A stretch of 64,000 bases of DNA from Streptomyces hyderabadensis (GTDB taxonomy: Bacteria > Actinomycetota > Actinomycetes > Streptomycetales > Streptomycetaceae), in the NCBI RefSeq assembly GCF_020404845.1, contig NZ_JAIOJZ010000002.1, positions 186,001-250,000 of the forward strand, read 5' to 3'. Both the position numbers and the translations under genes were made by a program. Below, piece by piece: positions 61,934 through 64,000 of this stretch; the first letter of the stretch is position 1, and every line of letters starts with the position of its first letter. A model generated the notes under the pieces. The model ran no database searches. It had not been told where the DNA came from and worked only from the letters and a program-made list of their open reading frames with translations.

Positions 61934-62847
61934 CCGCGGACGCGGGTTCCCTCACCCCGGCGGCCACCCGGCCGCCCGAGACGGCCGTCAAGGCCAGGCA
62001 GTCGCTGGGGTCCCGGCTCGTCGAGGCCGTCAGCGGCGGTCTCGTCCGGGTGTTCCTGATCGTGGTGGGCCTGTTCTGGCTGGTCCCGACGATCGGTCTG
62101 CTGCTGTCCTCACTGCGCACGCCCGAGGACATGGCGGCGAGCGGCTGGTGGAAGGTCTTCACCGAGCCGTCGCAGCTCACCTTCCAGAGCTACGAGGAGC
62201 TGCTGGAGAACGGCGACATCACCTCCTCCCTCCTCAACACCGCGCTGATCACCGTCCCCGCGACCGTCCTGGTCGTGGTCATCGGGGCGCTGGCCGGATA
62301 CGCCTTCGCGTGGATGGACTTCCCGGGCCGCGACTGGTGGTTCCTGGCGGTGGTCGGGCTGCTGGTCGTGCCGGTGCAGGTGGCCCTGATCCCGATCGCC
62401 GAACTCTTCGGCAAGATCGGCCTGTTCGGGTCGATGCTCGGCGTGATCCTCTTCCACGTCGGATTCGGCCTGCCCTTCGCGGTGTTCCTGCTGCGGAACT
62501 TCTTCGCGGAGATCCCGCGGGAGCTGCTGGAGGCGGCCCGGCTGGACGGGGCGGGCGAACTGCGGCTGTTCGCCCGGGTGGTGATGCCGCTCGGCGGGCC
62601 CGCGATCGCGAGCCTGGGCATCTTCCAGTTCCTGTGGGTGTGGAACGACATGCTGGTCGCGCTGATCTTCTCGGACTCCGGGAGCCAGCCGATCACGGTC
62701 GCCCTGCAGACCCAGGTACGGCAGTTCGGCAACAACATCGACGTGCTGGCGCCGGGCGCGTTCATCTCCATGGTGATCCCGCTGGCCGTGTTCTTCGCGT
62801 TCCAGCGGCAGTTCGTCTCCGGCGTGATGGCGGGCGCCGTCAAGTAG
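61930..62847 (+). CDS. Sugar ABC transporter permease (MalG type)
   Basis: 305 residues. Six predicted helices and the EAA loop (ELLEAARLDGAGELRLFARV) identify the MalG-type subunit. It pairs with the permease at 60465 and the binding protein at 59063; an MsiK-like ATPase encoded elsewhere is expected. It is separated from the first permease by the 32-codon ORF. A strong terminator follows. Confidence 0.93.
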   Translation: MTADAGSLTPAATRPPETAVKARQSLGSRLVEAVSGGLVRVFLIVVGLFWLVPTIGLLLSSLRTPEDMAASGWWKVFTEPSQLTFQSYEELLENGDITSSLLNTALITVPATVLVVVIGALAGYAFAWMDFPGRDWWFLAVVGLLVVPVQVALIPIAELFGKIGLFGSMLGVILFHVGFGLPFAVFLLRNFFAEIPRELLEAARLDGAGELRLFARVVMPLGGPAIASLGIFQFLWVWNDMLVALIFSDSGSQPITVALQTQVRQFGNNIDVLAPGAFISMVIPLAVFFAFQRQFVSGVMAGAVK

Positions 62848-62894
62848 CCGCCGTTCAGCGGGCGCCGTCAAATGGGCGCCGACGTACCACCCTT

Positions 62895-62927
62895 GAGGGG
62901 GCGGACCGGTCACCGGTCCGCCCCCTC
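62895..62927 (+). terminator. Terminator after the sugar ABC operon
   Basis: Perfect 15-bp stem GAGGGGGCGGACCGG with a 3-nt loop, 48 bp past the stop. Confidence 0.88.
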
Positions 62928-63028
62928 ATCCGTACGGGCACAACGTCCCCCGAATGCCGCGGCGACCGTAACCAAGGGGCTTCCCCGGCCGTTGCCGGGC
63001 CGAACGCCCGCACCGATCCCGCCGACCG

Positions 63029-64000
63029 ATGGATGTCCCCGTGCCCAGGTTCAGTGTCATCGTTCCCGCGTACCAGGTTCAGGCGTATCTGCACGCGTGC
63101 CTGGAGTCGGTGCTGGCCCAGTCGTACCCGGACTTCGAGGTGATCGTGGTCGACGACTACTCGCCGGACGCCTGCGGCGCGATCGCCGACGAGTTCGCGG
63201 CCCTCGACCCGCGCGTCCGCGTCGTACGCCTGGCGCGCAACGAGGGCCTGGGCCCCGCCCGCAACGCCGGGATGGAACGGGCGGGCGGCGACTACCTGGT
63301 CTTCCTCGACGGCGACGACACCCTCACCCCGCACGCGCTGCGCGGCATCGCCGACCGGATCAAGGAGACCGGGGAGCCGGACGTCCTGGTCTACGACTAC
63401 GCACGCACCTACTGGACCGGCGAGACGGTCCGCAACCAGGCGGCCGCGCACCTCACCGAGCAGGGCCCGGCGCCGTTCCGGCTCGCCGACCGGCCGGGGC
63501 TGCTGAAGCTGCTGATGGTGGCCTGGAACAAGGCGGTGCGGCGGGAGTTCGCCGTGCGCGAGGGCTTCGCCTTCCCGCCGGGCTACTACGAGGACACGCC
63601 GTGGACGTACCCGGTCCTGCTGACGGCGGGCTCCGTCGCCACCCTGGACCGGGTCTGCGTCCACTACCGGCAGCGTCTGCGGGGCAGCATCCTGGGCACG
63701 CCGAGCGAACGCCACCTGGACGTCTTCACGCAGTACGACCGCGTCTTCGCGTTCCTTCAGGCGCGCATGGAGACGCATCCGGAGTCGGCCCGGGAACTGG
63801 CCCGCTGGCGGCCGGTCCTGTACCGGCGCATGGCCGACCACCTCACGACGGTGTACACCCGCCCCGACCGCCTCCCGCGCTCCCTGCGCGCCGAGTTCCT
63901 GCGCCGGGCCCGCGTGCACTGCCGCCGCTACCGGGTCCCCGGCGCCCGGGCCCCGCTGCCCGTCCGCCTCCGCCACGCCCTGCTCCGCCTCGGCCTGCGC
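63029..64000 (+). CDS. Family 2 glycosyltransferase, 3' end outside window
   Basis: 324 codons to the window edge with no stop. The GT2 core is clear: FSVIVPAYQVQAYLHACLES, VVDDYSPDACGAIAD, RNEGLGPARNAGMERA, LVFLDGDDTL and YYEDTPWTYPVL. The fold and length suggest the N-terminal half of the larger Streptomyces proteins that join GT2 to a CDP-glycerol glycerophosphotransferase domain (teichoic-acid-like polymer synthesis), but the second domain would lie beyond the edge. ATG at 63029 was chosen; GTG at 63041 is an alternative. Confidence 0.82.
   Translation, partial: MDVPVPRFSVIVPAYQVQAYLHACLESVLAQSYPDFEVIVVDDYSPDACGAIADEFAALDPRVRVVRLARNEGLGPARNAGMERAGGDYLVFLDGDDTLTPHALRGIADRIKETGEPDVLVYDYARTYWTGETVRNQAAAHLTEQGPAPFRLADRPGLLKLLMVAWNKAVRREFAVREGFAFPPGYYEDTPWTYPVLLTAGSVATLDRVCVHYRQRLRGSILGTPSERHLDVFTQYDRVFAFLQARMETHPESARELARWRPVLYRRMADHLTTVYTRPDRLPRSLRAEFLRRARVHCRRYRVPGARAPLPVRLRHALLRLGLR

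Overview
The window is a very GC-rich actinobacterial chromosome segment, almost certainly from a Streptomyces. The evidence is strong third-position GC, many GTG and TTG starts, GTGA/ATGA translational overlaps, a tmRNA with an actinobacterial-type tag (ANTKRDSSQQAFALAA), a sortase-E type LAxTG wall protein, sugar ABC transporters without their own ATPase, and two adjacent PkaA/PkaB-type Ser/Thr kinases. From memory (not checked here), the order from the xanthine-dehydrogenase-like genes to the right end resembles the S. coelicolor SCO2940-SCO2982 region. No CRISPR array, insertion sequence or prophage was seen.

Layout. (1) 1-5.0 kb: edge-truncated S16-type membrane protease, IclR regulator, SF2 helicase, MFS exporter. 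(2) 5.0-9.0 kb: a small accessory island bracketed by two direct copies of a tRNA-Cys promoter and 5' half. The left tRNA is broken in its anticodon region and the right one is intact. The island holds a leftward XRE-YdcF-WbqC operon, whose regulator is frameshifted, and a rightward pair (resolvase-like protein, GHKL ATPase). (3) 9.0-16.6 kb: aldo/keto reductase, orphan SUKH-4 protein, and a three-gene molybdenum hydroxylase operon with two oddities: a disordered extension of more than 600 residues on the Fe-S subunit and no glutamate at the usual catalytic site. (4) 16.8-21.6 kb: hexosaminidase plus sugar ABC operon. (5) 21.8-29.3 kb: core genes (DUF3039, YqgE, murA, HU, malic enzyme, HelD-like ATPase) and a strong candidate small RNA. 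(6) 29.4-35.2 kb: SigU-type ECF sigma/anti-sigma pair, CGNR regulator, DUF1772 protein, and nnaR/narK for nitrate/nitrite. (7) 35.2-44.2 kb: a proline-rich membrane protein, a translationally coupled envelope-polysaccharide operon (repeat protein, deacetylase-glycosyltransferase fusion, acyltransferase), and a LysR/MFS divergent pair. (8) 44.3-54.2 kb: ssrA, smpB, S41 protease, ftsX, ftsE, a LAxTG wall protein with GTSE repeats, prfB, pkaB, pkaA. (9) 54.6-64 kb: an EssC-like FHA protein lacking membrane segments, a second sugar ABC operon containing a 32-codon ORF made by partial duplication, and an edge-truncated glycosyltransferase.

Common themes are envelope building and remodelling (MurA, GH20, deacetylase/GT/acyltransferase, FtsEX, sortase substrate), sugar uptake through a shared ATPase, and phospho-threonine signalling (PkaA, PkaB, the FHA protein, and a repeat protein carrying six T-x-V-L-P-P motifs that resemble motifs inside PkaA). 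The best candidates for something undescribed are the tRNA-Cys island, the sRNA at 26.8 kb, the TxVLPP repeat protein and the EssC-like FHA protein.
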